Shown here piece after piece: positions 1-8,257 of a DNA stretch of 33,542 nucleotides. Where the stretch lies: contig CAAGEG010000085.1 of the NCBI GenBank assembly GCA_900768785.1, forward strand, positions 1-33,542. Direction: 5' to 3'. A model generated the notes under the pieces. The model made no database searches, had not been told where the DNA came from, and saw only the letters and a list, made by a program, of their open reading frames with translations. The translations under genes and the position numbers were made by a program. The DNA comes from an uncultured Prevotella sp. Lineage in GTDB: Bacteria > Bacteroidota > Bacteroidia > Bacteroidales > Bacteroidaceae. The first letter of the stretch is position 1, and each line of letters opens with the position of its first letter.

Positions 1-49
1 CCAGAGAAATCTGAGGCGTTTTTTCGTTGTGGGGAGGGAACTCGAAAAA

Positions 50-117
50 GAAACATTTCGTTTTGTGAATCGGAACGCTTCGTTTAATTTTTCAGGAACA
101 TTTCGTTTTGCGGATTA
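50..117. repeat. Imperfect 22/23-base tandem repeat next to broken susC
   Basis: Three related units start at 50, 72 and 95, opening with GAAAC, GGAAC and GGAAC, so the steps are 22 and 23 bases. The 14-base word AACATTTCGTTTTG occurs exactly at 52-65 and 97-110, and the middle unit carries the variant AACGCTTCGTTTAA. The stretch has no convincing coding content; an in-frame stop (85-87) separates anything upstream from susC. The period matches the arrays near 8300, 15350 and 33200, although the sequence of the units is different. Bases 1-49 show nothing I can name. Confidence 0.6.
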
Positions 118-120
118 TAC

Positions 121-1341
121 TTGTCAATACGTCGTGACGGTTCTTCACTCTTCGGAAAGAACAATCGTTGGGGTACATTCGGTGCTGCAGCGTTTATGTG
201 GAACGTTACAGGAGAGAAATTCATGCAGTCAACACGTAGCTGGCTTGACGAATTACACGCAAAAATAAGCTATGGTACTACAGGTAACTCAGGAATTACA
301 CAGTATCTTGCACTCGGTCTTGTTGGTTCAGGTCCTATTTATGGTCCTCTTGGTAGCGGTACAGCTATTTCAAACCCGGCAAACCCGGATCTTACATGGG
401 AGACTGTAAAGACTTTCAACGTAGGTATCTCAGGTAAAGTGTTCAAGCGCGTGACTTTTGATGTTGAATTCTACAACAAGGTAACATCAGACATGCTTAT
501 GAGTATGCCTTACTCTTATACCACAGGTTTCTCCAGTGGTTGGGGTAACGTAGCAGAAATGTACAACAGAGGTTTGGATTTTGAAGTAGGAGTTGACATT
601 ATCAAGAACAAAGACTGGTACTGGAATGTCAAAGTAAACGGTAACTACAACAAGAACAAGATTACCAAGCTTCTTAACGACGCCGATTCTTACACTACAT
701 CAGGCGGTATTCGTCTTGAAGTAGGTCACTCTTATGGTGATTTCTATGGTGTTATGTGGAGCCACGTTGACCCACGTGACGGTCAGAACGTATGGATAGA
801 CATCAACGGCAACGAGACAAAGATTGCTTCAGACGCCAACATGGTAATGCAGAGAAAGAGCTTTATAGCTCCTTGGTCAGGCGGTCTTATGACAACAGTA
901 GCATGGAAAGGCTTACAACTTGACGTTCAGTTCTCAGGAATGTTCGGTCGTTACTTGTTCAACAACGAGCGTTGGTTTACAGAAAACCCGACATTCGCAA
1001 CAAAGAACAACCAGTCAACCGCAATGTTCAGCATGTGGCAGAAGCCGGGCGACATAACAGATATTGCCGCTGCTGACGCTATATACTACTATGGCGATGA
1101 CCGTCTGCTTGAAAATGCATCATTTGTACGTCTCAAATTCTTGCAGTTGTCTTACACTCTGCCTAAGAAGATTATGGAAAAAACCCGTTATATAAAGGGT
1201 GCAAAGGTATTCTTCGTAGGACGTAACCTGCTTACTTTCACCGGTTATAAAGGATATGACCCTGAAGTAGATAGTGATTATACTCTTGGTAACTATCCAA
1301 ACACTCTCCAGATATCATTCGGTGCAGAACTTACATTCTAA
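121..1341 (+). CDS. SusC/RagA-type TonB-dependent outer-membrane transporter, C-terminal part only
   Basis: This is the last ~406 residues of a SusC-family protein, which is normally about 1000 residues. The recognisable sequence begins with SIRRDGSSLFGKNNRWGTF, a hallmark of the SusC beta-barrel, followed by WLDELHAKISYGTTGN and the GNVAEMYNRGLDFEVG strand region, and it ends in an aromatic residue (GAELTF) as expected for an outer-membrane barrel. SusC proteins import oligosaccharides or peptides across the outer membrane using TonB energy, with a SusD lid. The signal peptide, carboxypeptidase-like domain, plug and first half of the barrel are missing: a stop codon at 85-87 and repeat DNA replace them. 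The given start is only the edge of recognisable homology, not a real start codon. It is either a pseudogene or an assembly junction. susD follows after 24 bases. Confidence 0.9.
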   Translation: MSIRRDGSSLFGKNNRWGTFGAAAFMWNVTGEKFMQSTRSWLDELHAKISYGTTGNSGITQYLALGLVGSGPIYGPLGSGTAISNPANPDLTWETVKTFNVGISGKVFKRVTFDVEFYNKVTSDMLMSMPYSYTTGFSSGWGNVAEMYNRGLDFEVGVDIIKNKDWYWNVKVNGNYNKNKITKLLNDADSYTTSGGIRLEVGHSYGDFYGVMWSHVDPRDGQNVWIDINGNETKIASDANMVMQRKSFIAPWSGGLMTTVAWKGLQLDVQFSGMFGRYLFNNERWFTENPTFATKNNQSTAMFSMWQKPGDITDIAAADAIYYYGDDRLLENASFVRLKFLQLSYTLPKKIMEKTRYIKGAKVFFVGRNLLTFTGYKGYDPEVDSDYTLGNYPNTLQISFGAELTF

Positions 1342-1365
1342 CATTAAATAAAAGGAAACAACAAT

Positions 1366-2901
1366 ATGAAAAAAATATATTTGTTTTTAGCACTTGCTGT
1401 AGGCTTGTTGGCATCTTGCGATATGGACAAGACACCATACGATGCACTGCCTGACGATGAGGCATTGCAAACTCCTACAGACTTTGCAAATGCACGCGTT
1501 GGTCTTTATTCAGGACTACGCAGTTCGGTAGGCGGAAGTTCTTTCTTCTGTGCACCAGAGATACAATGCGACGGTTTCAATGCGGTAATCGGTTTCAGCA
1601 ACACACAAGGTTCTATGTATCAATGGACATTCACCACATCCGACTCTCCATTTGCAACAGTATATGGTAACTATCAGGCAATGATAGCACGCGCCAACTA
1701 TATTCTTGATGGTATTGAGAAGGTAGATATGTCTAACGAGAACTTATTTACCGATGCTGCAAAAGCACAGTTGGAGATTATTAAAGGCGAGGCGTTGTTT
1801 ATTAGAGCTTTCTGTATATTCCAGTTGTCTCAGTACTTCTGTGCCGACTATGAACCGGCAACAGCTTCACAGGAGAACAGCGGTGTATCTTACAGACTTG
1901 ACTATGCACCGTCATCAAGCGCAAGCTCTTATCCTGCTCGTAAGACTCTTGAGGAGACATTCACTCAAATTTATACGGACATTAATGCAGCAGCTGCTTG
2001 TCTGACAACAGCCGGCGAACCAAGTTCATATCTTATATCAGCAGATGCAATAACAGCACTTCGTGCTCGTGTAGCACTTGCTCATCACGATTATGACATA
2101 GCTGCAAACGCTGCCGAAAGCCTCATCACATCAAACACATATTTCCTTGCAGACAGCAAAGATGCACTTAAAGACTTGTGGCAGAATGATGGTGGCGCCG
2201 AAACAATACTCCAATTGGCTTACGGACAGCAGGGCGAGTTGCCTTCAAGCGGTTCAGGCTACTCTATCTTCCAACCTTATGCAACAGGAAGTAACCCTGA
2301 CTATATTCCAACTCAGGCACTTGTTGACCTATATTCAGCAAATGACTATCGTAAATCTGTATATTTCAACGTTGTTAACATAAATACAACAAGCGGAACA
2401 TCCGGAAGAGTTTACGGTTTCAACAAATATATAGATCACGGCGGATTGTACAACAGATTCAATCAATATGAATATGCTCGCTTTACTATAGAGCCGAAAG
2501 TGTTCAGAATAGCAGAAATGTACCTCATCGCTGTAGAAGCGTTCGCTCAATCAACAGCTGCTGACGGTCTGACAAAAGCTGCCAAATATCTCAACGATTT
2601 GGAAAAGAGCCGTATAGCAGGCTATCAGGAACGTGCATTCCCAAGCAAAGACGCCGTTCTTGCCGAACTTAAGATAGAGCGCGAGCGTGAAATGGTAGGC
2701 GAAGGTTCACGTCTTTTCGATATCAAACGTTGGCATATAGACATGAAGCGTGGTACACCACAGCAGGAAGACCTGTGTTTGATTCCGGGAGCTACAACAA
2801 CCAACATGGTCGTAGCTGCAGATTCTCCAAAGCTTACATGGCCTATACCGAAGCATGAGACAGACGCTAACGGTAACGTTAAGCAGAATCCGGGCTATTA
2901 A
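1366..2901 (+). CDS. SusD/RagB-family nutrient-binding lipoprotein
   Basis: The 511-residue product has a lipoprotein signal peptide with lipobox LASC, lipidated Cys18, followed by the acidic MDKTPYD. Family features include the N-terminal segment around DALPDDEAL, the helical TPR-like region with LFIRAFCIFQLSQYF (about residues 145-160), and the C-terminal block EREREMVGEGSRLFDIKRW (about 443-461), a very typical SusD ending. SusD proteins sit on the cell surface over SusC and bind the substrate before import. Length is normal for the family. It lies 24 bases after susC and 35 bases before the next lipoprotein gene, so the three are probably one operon. The substrate cannot be read from the sequence; no glycoside hydrolase or polysaccharide lyase is adjacent. 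Confidence 0.95.
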   Translation: MKKIYLFLALAVGLLASCDMDKTPYDALPDDEALQTPTDFANARVGLYSGLRSSVGGSSFFCAPEIQCDGFNAVIGFSNTQGSMYQWTFTTSDSPFATVYGNYQAMIARANYILDGIEKVDMSNENLFTDAAKAQLEIIKGEALFIRAFCIFQLSQYFCADYEPATASQENSGVSYRLDYAPSSSASSYPARKTLEETFTQIYTDINAAAACLTTAGEPSSYLISADAITALRARVALAHHDYDIAANAAESLITSNTYFLADSKDALKDLWQNDGGAETILQLAYGQQGELPSSGSGYSIFQPYATGSNPDYIPTQALVDLYSANDYRKSVYFNVVNINTTSGTSGRVYGFNKYIDHGGLYNRFNQYEYARFTIEPKVFRIAEMYLIAVEAFAQSTAADGLTKAAKYLNDLEKSRIAGYQERAFPSKDAVLAELKIEREREMVGEGSRLFDIKRWHIDMKRGTPQQEDLCLIPGATTTNMVVAADSPKLTWPIPKHETDANGNVKQNPGY

Positions 2902-2936
2902 TAAACCAATGTAAAAACAATAAAAAACAAAGTAAC

Positions 2937-3851
2937 ATGAAATATATCAAATTATTCATGCTGTTGGTAGCCGCTACGGTGTTTGCAGCCTGCTCTGATG
3001 ACGATAGCTGGAACTCAAAAGAGGTTACCGTAGGCTTTGACAATACATCACTTACAATAAAAGAGAACAGCGGTATTGTCAACATTCCAGTTAACGTAAA
3101 TGGCTTACGCAACGGCGACATAGCCCTTGTTATCAAGACTGAAGAGACCGGTAGCAACCCCGCAGTAGAGGATGTCAACTACATTATTACCGACAAGACT
3201 CTCAATCTCAAGGCTGATGACCTTGAAGAAGGTGTAGTAAACATAGAGCTCAAGACCATTGATGACGATGAAATTAACGAAAACCGTACTTTCAAACTCA
3301 TCATTGCCGATGCCAAAGGAGCCACTATCGAGAATAACGAAATAACGGTTACACTTCGCGACAACGATGCTGCATTCTATGAGAAGTTCTTCGGAACATG
3401 GACTCTTAACGCAACTGAGTATAACGGACCCAATGAACCGGAAACTCCGTTTACGGCAAAAATAAAGATAACAGGTCCTACTGACGAGACTGATGCTGAC
3501 TATAACAACATCTTATATGCAAGTTCGGCAGCAATGTTTAACGTAGGTGTTAATCTCGATTGCGAATGGCGCTTCGCTTATTCATTTGATATGGCAACCA
3601 AAACAGGCTCACTTGACTTCATCAGCGGTGACCTTGTTGCTTCTTACGGCTCAAGTTATAAATGGACATGGGTAGGAGTAAATGCAGCCGGAACTAACTT
3701 CAGCATGGACAACATTAAAGGTCCTTGGGCTCTTGGCGAAGGCGACGCATTCCCGACAACAATCAGTTGGGGCACAAAAGACCTTATTCTCTATCAGCCT
3801 GGTGGAGGTTGGTGGGTATGGCTTTATGACATAACTATCACAAAGAACTAA
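2937..3851 (+). CDS. Surface lipoprotein with Calx-beta-like domain, SusE-position accessory protein
   Basis: The 304-residue product starts with a lipoprotein signal peptide (VFAAC, Cys19) followed by SDDD. An acidic stretch right after the lipidated Cys is a known surface-export signal in Bacteroidota, so the protein probably faces outward. Residues about 30-145 (KEVTVGFDNTSLTIKENSG to VTLRDND) resemble a Calx-beta domain, with the typical IDDDEINENRTFKLII segment. Residues about 148-304 form a second domain starting FFGTWTLNATEY and ending in an aromatic-rich GGGWWVWLYDITI; I do not recognise it as a named family. By position it is the third gene of the SusCD operon, where SusE/F-like binding lipoproteins are commonly found. 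A hairpin follows at 3878. Confidence 0.8.
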   Translation: MKYIKLFMLLVAATVFAACSDDDSWNSKEVTVGFDNTSLTIKENSGIVNIPVNVNGLRNGDIALVIKTEETGSNPAVEDVNYIITDKTLNLKADDLEEGVVNIELKTIDDDEINENRTFKLIIADAKGATIENNEITVTLRDNDAAFYEKFFGTWTLNATEYNGPNEPETPFTAKIKITGPTDETDADYNNILYASSAAMFNVGVNLDCEWRFAYSFDMATKTGSLDFISGDLVASYGSSYKWTWVGVNAAGTNFSMDNIKGPWALGEGDAFPTTISWGTKDLILYQPGGGWWVWLYDITITKN

Positions 3852-3877
3852 AGCTGATAACAGCAAATAATTACAGG

Positions 3878-3918
3878 CGAGTCGACAGAGCCGTGTTTCG
3901 GTTTTGCCGACTCGTTTT
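3878..3918 (+). terminator. Probable terminator of the SusCD operon
   Basis: CGAGTCG (3878-3884) pairs perfectly with CGACTCG (3908-3914), and the right arm is followed by TTTT. It lies 27 bases after the lipoprotein stop codon and before the C10 peptidase, which therefore probably has its own promoter. Confidence 0.7.
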
Positions 3919-3929
3919 CGCCTAAATTG

Positions 3930-3961
3930 TTTGATACATGTGCATGAGCTAAATATGTACG
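3930..3961 (+). promoter_or_regulatory. Candidate promoter of the C10 peptidase gene
   Basis: TTTG (3930-3933), a 20-base spacer and TATGTACG (3954-3961) form an imperfect match to the Bacteroidota promoter (TTTG/TAnnTTTG). It lies after the hairpin at 3878 and 40 bases before the ATG at 4002. The -7 element matches only in part, so this is a weak call. Confidence 0.35.
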
Positions 3962-4001
3962 GTGGCAATTGAAACTCAAATTAACAATACAAATAGGAAT
4001 T

Positions 4002-5711
4002 ATGAAAAGACTTACTATTTTATTTTCAATGCTCGTCTGCTTTGTCATTTCAGCAAATGCGAAGCAGCGTAACGACAGCCAAATGCTTGCTGAAGCAAAC
4101 AAAGTTCTCAAATCTTTACCGGCAAATAATAAAGGTTTAATTAAGTCAACCGACATGCCGGAAATACTTCGAAGAGAGAGTCAGTTCTGTGTTATCGGTT
4201 ATGAGCACGGAGGTTTTGCCTTTATTGCCAATGATGATCGCTTTTCTGCTGTATTGGGATATTCAGATTGCAAGTACGATGAGAACAATCTGCCACCGGC
4301 TATGTTATGGTGGATGGAAGCAATAAACGCATCTCTTGACAAAGCACTTGAAAGCGGAGAGCAGCCGGAGATGGCTCCACCCACAGATTTCGGTTATCCT
4401 GAGGCTGTAGAATCATTAGTTAAAACAAAGTGGAATCAAGGAACACCATATAATAATAAGTGTCCGACTTATACATCAGGTACAACCACACAACACTATG
4501 TTACAGGTTGTGTTGCCACATCCATGTCGCAGGTGATGAAATATCACAACTATCCGGCTCAAGGAAAAGCTACTACGGTTAGCTATCTGTTTTATCCAAA
4601 CGGGTCAAGCGAAAACGGAGTTACGGCAAGAGCATATCTCGGCGTGACATACGATTGGGCTAACATGATAGACAACTATGAGCAGACCTCATATACAACT
4701 ACTCAGGCAAATGCAGTAGCCACTCTGATGTTCAACAATGGTGCAGCCATTAACATGCAATACTCAAAAAACGGAAGTTCAGCATATAGTAACGATGCAG
4801 CAACAGCGCTAAAGACATATTTCAGCTATAGCACAAAATTCATGTATAGAAACATTTACTCTACAAAAGAGTGGATGGATAACATCTATAATGAATTATC
4901 AAAAGGCTTCCCTATAATATATGGAGGTGCAAGCAGCAGTGGCGGTCACTCGTTTGTATTAGATGGATATGACTCAAATGGTCTTGTTCATGTCAACTGG
5001 GGCTGGGGCGGCAGCGGAGACGGCTATTTTGATGTTGCCACTCTTAATGGTTACGATACAAATCAAGACATGATACGTAGTCATCCGCTTGATAAAGAAG
5101 AGAACGAAATACCATATTCATCATCATGGGGACTATTAAAGCCATTTAATGCTACTGTCGTTAGTGATAAAAACGTAAAATTTGGAACTGATGGTATATA
5201 TAACTTTGATGCCGAAGACTTTACAGGAACCATTGCCTTAGGTGTAATTTCAATGACAGATGGCAAAGCTACTGCATATAAATGGAAATCTGTCTCAGAC
5301 TTCCCATGCATGAGAGGATGGTCATCATTATATGCAACATTAGATTTTTCAAGTTTTTCTGACGGAGAATATATATTGTCAATACTTACAAAAGCAGACA
5401 CAGAGACTTCATGGCAATATGTAAGAAGTGCTGATGATGTTACAAATAGCTTGGCTATGACCATAAGTGGTGAGTCAATAACATTTGAGCCATTGTCTTC
5501 AGACTGGTTTGTTACAACCGATATAAAAGATAATATTATCAAAGAAGATTTGAATTCATCAACAGGGAACGGTGAAATAAAAGTATATAATGCACAAGGT
5601 CAACTTGTCTATACATCAAAGTCGGAAGATTTTGATATTAATAATGTTCCTGCAAAAGGCATGTTGATAATCAAAAATGGTAAGAATGTCAAAAAGCAAA
5701 TAGCGAAATAA
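4002..5711 (+). CDS. Secreted C10-family cysteine peptidase (streptopain/interpain-like) with T9SS sorting domain
   Basis: Starting at ATG 4002 (after AGGAAT), the 569-residue product has a clear signal peptide, MKRLTILFSMLVCFVISANA; the reading frame is open further upstream but lacks a better start. Residues about 20-95 resemble the inhibitory propeptide of C10 peptidases (FVIGYEHGGFAFIANDDRFS-like). The catalytic Cys170 lies in VTGCVATSMSQVMKYH and the catalytic His316 in GGHSFVLDGYDSNGLVHVNW. The last ~60 residues (GEIKVYNAQGQLVYTS to GMLIIKNGKNVKKQIAK) look like a type A C-terminal sorting domain of the type IX secretion system, so the enzyme is probably exported to the cell surface or released. 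Family members degrade host or dietary proteins. It follows the SusCD operon in the same direction, separated by a hairpin. Confidence 0.92.
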   Translation: MKRLTILFSMLVCFVISANAKQRNDSQMLAEANKVLKSLPANNKGLIKSTDMPEILRRESQFCVIGYEHGGFAFIANDDRFSAVLGYSDCKYDENNLPPAMLWWMEAINASLDKALESGEQPEMAPPTDFGYPEAVESLVKTKWNQGTPYNNKCPTYTSGTTTQHYVTGCVATSMSQVMKYHNYPAQGKATTVSYLFYPNGSSENGVTARAYLGVTYDWANMIDNYEQTSYTTTQANAVATLMFNNGAAINMQYSKNGSSAYSNDAATALKTYFSYSTKFMYRNIYSTKEWMDNIYNELSKGFPIIYGGASSSGGHSFVLDGYDSNGLVHVNWGWGGSGDGYFDVATLNGYDTNQDMIRSHPLDKEENEIPYSSSWGLLKPFNATVVSDKNVKFGTDGIYNFDAEDFTGTIALGVISMTDGKATAYKWKSVSDFPCMRGWSSLYATLDFSSFSDGEYILSILTKADTETSWQYVRSADDVTNSLAMTISGESITFEPLSSDWFVTTDIKDNIIKEDLNSSTGNGEIKVYNAQGQLVYTSKSEDFDINNVPAKGMLIIKNGKNVKKQIAK

Positions 5712-5742
5712 AATAATAATAAACATTCTCATGACTATTAAT

Positions 5743-5793
5743 AATATCCTGTTTGGTCATTACTTTAAATAAAAAGACCAACAGGATATTTTA
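5743..5793 (+). terminator. Terminator after the C10 peptidase
   Basis: AATATCCTGTTTGGTC (5743-5758) pairs with GACCAACAGGATATT (5776-5790), complete except for one bulged base, with a 17-base loop and a following T-rich tract. It starts 31 bases after the peptidase stop codon. Confidence 0.8.
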
Positions 5794-5898
5794 TATTTAT
5801 AATCCACAGACTATATATATAATAGGTATAGGTGTATATAAAATTCAAACAAAAAAGAGAAAATCCTTATTGTTTAAGTTAGAATGAAATAAATAGTA

Positions 5899-5906
5899 TA
5901 TATTTG
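5899..5906 (+). promoter_or_regulatory. Promoter -7 element of the AraC-type regulator gene
   Basis: TATATTTG exactly matches the TAnnTTTG element of Bacteroidota promoters and lies 47 bases before the ATG at 5954. No good TTTG element stands 19-20 bases upstream, so the promoter may be weak or need an activator. Confidence 0.5.
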
Positions 5907-5953
5907 CAGTTGGATAATATGTAATATAATGTGATTATATCTTCAGTAATCAA

Positions 5954-6838
5954 ATGATTAAAGATTTTAAGACGTTTTCAATATACAATATTTCAAGTAA
6001 CTTCGGCGTGGCTAATATTGACGACGATATTATATTATACGACAGTCTTGAAGCACTTCCCTTGCCGGAAACAACAAGTCGTACATCCGGAATTATTGTC
6101 GGAATGTGTACAGAAGGTAGTTATTCTTATATAGCAGATGGAACAAAGCAAACCGTTAAAGCCGGAGAAATAATGATTATCTATAATGGTCAGGTTATAA
6201 ACGGCTGCGAACAAAGTGCTCAAAGCAAGGGAATAGGAATAGTCATGACCTATGATTTCTTTCAAGAAATAGCAAAAGATGTTCATGAATTATCGGCTTT
6301 GTTTCTTTTATCTCGCACACATCCGATATTAAATCTACAATCCAAAGAAGTGGATGCCGTACTAAACTACTTCTCGTTAATGAGAGAGAAAGCCGAAGAT
6401 ACAACCAATTATTTCAGAAAAGATGTAGTAAGACTTCTTATGTCAGCAACAATATGCGACTTAAGTAACGCTATTTATCGTGTTCTCGACATAAAGAAAT
6501 GTGGGGAACTTAATTCCGAGCGCATCTTTATTAACTTTATCAAACTTGTAGAGAGCCATTTTATAAAGGAGAGACGTGTGAGTTGGTATAGCAACGAGCT
6601 TTGTATCACGTCAAAATATCTGTCGGAAAAAGTTAAACAGGTTAGTGGTTGCACGCCTAATGAGTGGATTGACAGGTTCGTAATATTGGAGATACGCATG
6701 CTGCTTAAGTACACTACAAAAAGCATAAAGCAGATATCGGCAGATTTAAACTTTCCCAACCAATCGTTTATGGGTAGGTTTTTCAGGGCTCATGTAGGTG
6801 TTTCGCCTTTGTCTTACAGACATAAGCTGAACAATTAA
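5954..6838 (+). CDS. AraC/XylS-family transcriptional regulator
   Basis: The 294-residue product has a C-terminal double helix-turn-helix of the AraC type: the first helix pair at about residues 208-240 (WYSNELCITSKYLSEKVKQV, then GCTPNEWIDR) and the second at about 255-290 (SIKQISADLNFPNQSFMGRF then GVSPLSYRHKL). The N-terminal ~170 residues look like a cupin-type sensor domain (GSYSYIADGTKQTVKAGEIMII). Such proteins activate or repress nearby or distant operons in response to a small molecule. It has its own promoter element and converges on the DUF3109/ung genes. The nearest same-strand neighbour is the C10 peptidase, 242 bases upstream, but a terminator separates them and a regulatory link is only a guess. 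Confidence 0.9.
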   Translation: MIKDFKTFSIYNISSNFGVANIDDDIILYDSLEALPLPETTSRTSGIIVGMCTEGSYSYIADGTKQTVKAGEIMIIYNGQVINGCEQSAQSKGIGIVMTYDFFQEIAKDVHELSALFLLSRTHPILNLQSKEVDAVLNYFSLMREKAEDTTNYFRKDVVRLLMSATICDLSNAIYRVLDIKKCGELNSERIFINFIKLVESHFIKERRVSWYSNELCITSKYLSEKVKQVSGCTPNEWIDRFVILEIRMLLKYTTKSIKQISADLNFPNQSFMGRFFRAHVGVSPLSYRHKLNN

Positions 6839-6854
6839 GCATATTTACGCGGGC

Positions 6855-6868
6855 TAAAACATGTTTTA
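6855..6868. terminator. Palindrome between convergent genes, possible weak bidirectional terminator
   Basis: TAAAACATGTTTTA is a perfect 14-base palindrome lying between the AraC gene (ending at 6838) and the convergent DUF3109 gene, whose stop codon it overlaps. It is AT-rich and has no loop spacing, so termination is uncertain. Confidence 0.3.
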
Positions 6869-7453
6869 TTCAGTCAAAACAGTCTTCGCCAGTTCTTGTA
6901 ACTCCTCATACCATTGACTGCCGAAACGTCTTGTCAAAGGCTCTTTCAAGAATTCATAAACACGAATATTGTTGTTTTTACCTTTAATAACGGCATCTTT
7001 ACAAACTTCCCAACGATGGTAATTAAGTCCAATCATGCCATTTGAGAATTGTTTTTCTCTTATTGGATAAAGAGAACAGCTAATCGGTTTGCAAAAAGTT
7101 GTCTTTCCTTGAATAAACGCCTTCTCTAAAGCACACAGGCAACTGCCGTTTTCATAACAAGTAAACACACAATCACGACCACCAACAATGCTTGTTACCA
7201 AGTCTCCGTCGCGATCGCTATATGCCACTCCTTGTTTGTCTATAACTGTCTGTGCACTTGCGGAGAGTTCATCCCATACATCATCAAGACTATTCTCTAT
7301 TTCTGAAATCTCTTCTAACGTTACCGGAGCCCCCGCATCACCCTCTATGCAACACGCACCTTTACATTTTTCATAATCACAACAGAAGTATTCTGTTATT
7401 ATATCGGGCGATAACAATACGTCGCCAACTTGTAATATTGGAATAGTTTTCAT
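6866..7453 (-). CDS. DUF3109 family protein, cysteine-rich
   Basis: The 195-residue product is rich in cysteines arranged as CCDYEKCKGACC (about residues 24-35), then RDCVFTCYENGSCLC and FCKPISCSLYPIR. I recognise this as the DUF3109 family common in Bacteroidota, related in its Cys pattern to the YkgJ-type metal-binding proteins. The cysteines probably hold zinc or an iron-sulfur centre; the function is not established. The gene starts one base after the stop codon of ung, so the two are almost certainly co-transcribed. That might hint at a role related to DNA upkeep, but pairing by position is weak evidence. Confidence 0.85.
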   Translation of the reverse strand: MKTIPILQVGDVLLSPDIITEYFCCDYEKCKGACCIEGDAGAPVTLEEISEIENSLDDVWDELSASAQTVIDKQGVAYSDRDGDLVTSIVGGRDCVFTCYENGSCLCALEKAFIQGKTTFCKPISCSLYPIREKQFSNGMIGLNYHRWEVCKDAVIKGKNNNIRVYEFLKEPLTRRFGSQWYEELQELAKTVLTE

Positions 7454-7454
7454 T

Positions 7455-8117
7455 TTACCACGTTATAGGCTGCATGCCTTGTTTTTGCAAATACATATTT
7501 GTCAAGCTGAAATGATGATTTCCAAAGAAGCCACGATATGCAGAAAGCGGCGACGGATGCGCAGATTTAAGCACCAAGTGGCGGCTTGTATCTATCAAAC
7601 GCTCTTTGCTTTGGGCATAACTGCCCCATAATATGAACACCAAATGCTCTCTTTCTGACGACAATTTCTTTATTACAGCATCCGTAAACTCCTCCCAGCC
7701 TCTGCGTTGATGACTTGCCGCCTCGTGTGCTCTTACTGTTAATGTGGCGTTAAGCAGCAACACACCTTGCTCAGCCCAACGCACAAGACTCCCACTTAGC
7801 GGTATCGGTGTTCCTATATCGCTTTGTATCTCTTTGAAAATATTTACAAGCGAAGGCGGAAACTGTACTCCGTCGTTTACAGAGAAGCACAATCCTTGTG
7901 CCTGACCCGGCTCATGGTATGGGTCTTGACCAATAAGAACAACTTTAACCCTATCGAATGGACAAAGGTTGAAGGCGTTAAAAATAAGATTTCCCGGAGG
8001 ATAGCATGTGGTTCTTGCATATTCGGAACGCACAAAAGCAGCAAGGGCTTCAAAATAAGGCTTGTCAAACTCCTCTCCAAGATGCTGTTGCCATGAGTCT
8101 TCTATCTTAACTTTCAT
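7455..8117 (-). CDS. ung: Uracil-DNA glycosylase, family 1
   Basis: The 220-residue product has both hallmark motifs of family 1 uracil-DNA glycosylases: GQDPYH at residues 63-68, containing the catalytic Asp65 that activates the attacking water, and HPSPLSAYRGFFGNHHFS beginning at His187, which contacts the minor groove and uracil. The enzyme removes uracil, arising from cytosine deamination or dUTP misincorporation, as the first step of base excision repair. Length is normal. It is the first gene of a two-gene minus-strand operon with the DUF3109 gene, and a TATATTTG element lies 33-40 bases upstream. Confidence 0.97.
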   Translation of the reverse strand: MKVKIEDSWQQHLGEEFDKPYFEALAAFVRSEYARTTCYPPGNLIFNAFNLCPFDRVKVVLIGQDPYHEPGQAQGLCFSVNDGVQFPPSLVNIFKEIQSDIGTPIPLSGSLVRWAEQGVLLLNATLTVRAHEAASHQRRGWEEFTDAVIKKLSSEREHLVFILWGSYAQSKERLIDTSRHLVLKSAHPSPLSAYRGFFGNHHFSLTNMYLQKQGMQPITW

Positions 8118-8149
8118 AAACAGAACTGTCGTCTATTGATAAATATCTG

Positions 8150-8157
8150 CAAATATA
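8150..8157 (-). promoter_or_regulatory. Promoter -7 element of ung
   Basis: On the minus strand this reads TATATTTG, an exact TAnnTTTG match, 33 bases before the ung start codon. The partner TTTG element is not clear at the usual spacing. The remaining sequence up to 8257 is AT-rich and I see no gene in it. Confidence 0.5.
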
Positions 8158-8257
8158 AACAATTCATTTCAATTCATTATCCCAAATAAGTCATTAGATT
8201 TCATTTGAGTTTTTATTTAATCAGATTCATAGTATCAATTGTTAACAAACATTACTA

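Noticed and set aside
29..268. 79-codon frame at the left end
   Set aside because: It runs out of phase across the SusC coding frame and crosses the repeat; no family character.
3969..4001. Earlier start of the C10 peptidase at TTG 3969
   Set aside because: The added residues precede an excellent signal peptide beginning at ATG 4002, so the later start is far more likely.
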